Below are positions 31,491 to 33,085 of a stretch of 33,085 nt of DNA, piece by piece. Position 1 is the stretch's first letter. Each line of letters opens with the position of its first letter. A program made the translations under genes and the position numbers. Below the pieces are notes generated by a model that ran no database searches, had not been told where the DNA came from, and saw only the letters and a list, made by a program, of their open reading frames with translations. Source of the stretch: Cercophora sp. LCS_1 (taxonomy: Eukaryota; Ascomycota; Sordariomycetes; Sordariales; Lasiosphaeriaceae); contig JAPZLL010000086.1 of assembly GCA_036250225.1 (NCBI GenBank), positions 1 through 33,085 of the forward strand, in the 5' to 3' direction.

Positions 31491-32413
31491 ATGGGGCCCC
31501 AGAAGCTGTGGTCCACCCGTCAGCAACCTCAACATCAGCGGATGATGCAATCTCAGCGGCCGGCATTCTCCTGCGACGAACGACGGACCTCGAAAAGCGG
31601 AAGACAACAAGGACAGACTCAGATTTCAGAATATGCACTAGCCTCGACCCTGGGAAAGAACGTAGCTGCCCACGGCGACATCTTCATCGATCTCGTCACC
31701 TTTGCCTCGGTCTTCACTGTCACGCTCAAGCTGGCGTCATCTTCCCTGCCGCGTGGCATTCAGACCGCCGCCTGGATTCTTGTGGCCGGCTGGGTAGCCC
31801 TACATGCGCTGATCCTCATTTTTCACGCCACCAACCGCCAGAGCCTCGGACAGGACCAGCAAGCAGCCGCGGATCTAATGGCGGAGATTCGCCTGGTTTA
31901 CAAACACCCCGATGATGATCGTTGCCCACTTTGGATGATGCTTGCCTTCGGCCTCGGTGTGTATGGATACTATGGTCACTTCCTTGGCTTTGGCCTCATC
32001 CAACGTTTTGGTATGCACGGGACACTAGATCCCTTTATCCCACCATTTTGGCTCATTGCGTGGACCTTCCGGAGCTCGTTCGCGGTGATGTTGGCGGAGC
32101 TTCTGATTATTATGTTGCCCTTCGCCCCCTTGCTTGTTTTTCTCCCCCGGCTCGAAACGTCTACTTTCGGAGGCAGGCAACTATTACAAGTGTTCTGTAT
32201 TGTGGGTCTTTCTATGTTAAAATTCTTAGTTTTGTGGGCTCTTTTTGGCTGGTACGTCACAAGTTTGACGGTCTCGCCGAGCGGCCCTTGTATTTCGGTG
32301 GAGGCGCCATGGCGCTGGCGGTCGCGATTTTTTTGACACTTTTGACCAAATCATCATATGTGTTGCGCCTACCTAGGCTAGGGTACAGCGATGAGGGGAG
32401 GTGGGGGGACTGA
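31491..32413 (+). CDS. Polytopic membrane protein of unknown function, probably frameshifted near its end
   Basis: The frame from the ATG at 31491 (AAAATGG context) runs 281 residues to a stop at 32336. About 50 hydrophilic N-terminal residues precede at least five membrane segments: IDLVTFASVFTVTLKLA, AAWILVAGWVALHALILIF, LWMMLAFGLGVYGYYGHF, a long one in AELLIIMLPFAPLLVFL, and QVFCIVGLSMLKFLVLWALF. Near 32255 the hydrophobic, protein-like pattern stops in this frame and continues in the next one (FDGLAERPLYFGGGAMALAV, then IFLTLLTKSSYVL) to a stop at 32413. A missing or extra base around 32250-32262 would explain this; no intron of workable size fits. The start is also debatable, since an ATG at 31475 opens another frame. 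I do not recognise the family. Confidence 0.6.
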
Positions 32414-33009
32414 GGGAACCCAAGAGGTTTGGAAGTGTTAAAGGTATTACCCTAATCACTATTTCTAGCGGCGAGTTAAACATACTTAGTAAGAGAGGAG
32501 GAGATGAATTGTCTTGGTAATAATACCACTTGGAAGCAGTCGGGACTTTACGTCCACAAGGTCGACCCAACCCTTGAAACTCAATCAACACTCAGGTCCC
32601 CACAAGCACAAAAACACCAGGACCCCATCTGCTCCCACCATTCGCATTATACGTCAGGACCTGTTCTTGTACAGTTATTGTTAAGAGATCATGGGTATAT
32701 CCTCTACACAAGAGGGAGACGTTTGTCAGGAAATTCATGCTCGATGACTCACTGGAACGACAACCAAACATAAAACCGAGCCCGTAAGCCGTGTTGGTGG
32801 CGTTCTCCACGCCAACGGCATTTGGCCTTAGAAGCGCCCAAGATCGGTAGCCGGCCGTTTTAGGTTTTGCATAAGTTCAAACACCCCCTTATCGGCACCC
32901 CCGGATACCGGCACATCTCGGGGTAAACAAACTTTTTTGCACACTAGGTTTTCTTTTGGCCGCTGCACACGCAAACCTTATCCGTTTTCCTTCTTCCACA
33001 CCAAAAACG
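32414..33009. other. Intergenic region before the right-edge gene
   Basis: This is about 600 bp with no supported gene. It contains two adjacent similar units at 32882-32895 (CACCCCCTTATCGG) and 32896-32911 (CACCCCCGGATACCGG). Their position 100 bp before a possible transposase start would suit subterminal repeats of a DNA transposon, which is speculative. Confidence 0.45.
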
Positions 33010-33085
33010 ATGGGGAAATCGATGGCCTACGACTATACCGAGGCCGACCTCAAGGAGGCCCTTGACAAATATGCAGTCACCAAAA
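33010..33085 (+). CDS. Start of a possible pogo/Fot1-like transposase or other Psq-type HTH protein, truncated by the window edge
   Basis: Only 25 codons are visible, from an ATG in AACGATGG context. The stretch YDYTEADLKEALDKYAVTK resembles the opening of the Psq-type helix-turn-helix found at the N-terminus of pogo-family DDE transposases and CENP-B-like proteins. The catalytic region would lie beyond the window, so identity rests on one short helix-like stretch. The two GC-rich repeat units upstream fit a mobile element but do not prove it. Confidence 0.4.
   Translation, partial: MGKSMAYDYTEADLKEALDKYAVTK

Overview
The window reads as a piece of a filamentous ascomycete genome (Pezizomycotina, probably Sordariomycetes; this is inference). 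Genes carry short GT-AG introns of about 46 to 105 bp, coding sequence is GC-rich, and intergenic stretches are long and hold homopolymer tracts. The gene families are characteristic of these fungi: HET domain proteins, fungal rhodopsin-fold (SAT4/PTH11-like) membrane proteins, a DUF899 thioredoxin-like protein, an AAA ATPase with a DUF7025-type region, an MFS drug transporter, a microsomal P450 and a tyrosinase. No tRNA, rRNA, CRISPR or bacterial feature was seen. Exon boundaries were worked out by hand from reading frame, splice dinucleotides and family resemblance.

Left part (1-8150): an AT-only-like block with two large palindromes; a secreted tyrosinase that has lost part of its copper-B site and is out of frame (275-1353); a seven-helix fungal rhodopsin-fold protein in four exons (2534-3811); a minus-strand hypothetical protein with a cysteine-pair C-terminus (about 4103-4900); 1.65 kb with no supported gene; and a three-exon P450 (6554-8146).

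Middle (8600-16620): two HET domain genes tail to tail with 8 bp between their stop codons (8604-10704 plus, 10713-13076 minus), a DUF899 protein (13491-14213 minus) and a fungal-specific large membrane protein (14843-16618 minus). A noncoding stretch follows, holding a diverged 48-bp direct repeat and a 22-T tract.

Right part (18400-33085): a second rhodopsin-fold protein in five exons (18405-19889), a seven-exon MFS transporter (21053-23011 minus), and a divergent pair made of a STAND-like protein with no recognisable P-loop (24428-26910 minus) and a large AAA ATPase (27632-31127 plus). Both members of the pair carry an arginine/serine-rich segment with an RRSLE motif. After that come a small polytopic membrane protein with a probable frameshift (31491-32336, continuing to 32413 in another frame) and the first 25 codons of a possible pogo-like transposase at the right edge (33010 onward).

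The genes do not form an obvious biosynthetic cluster or operon. The common thread is a concentration of genes of the kind used in fungal self/non-self recognition and programmed cell death (two HET proteins and one STAND-like protein) among membrane proteins and repeat traces. The divergent STAND-like/AAA pair is the best candidate for an undescribed system.
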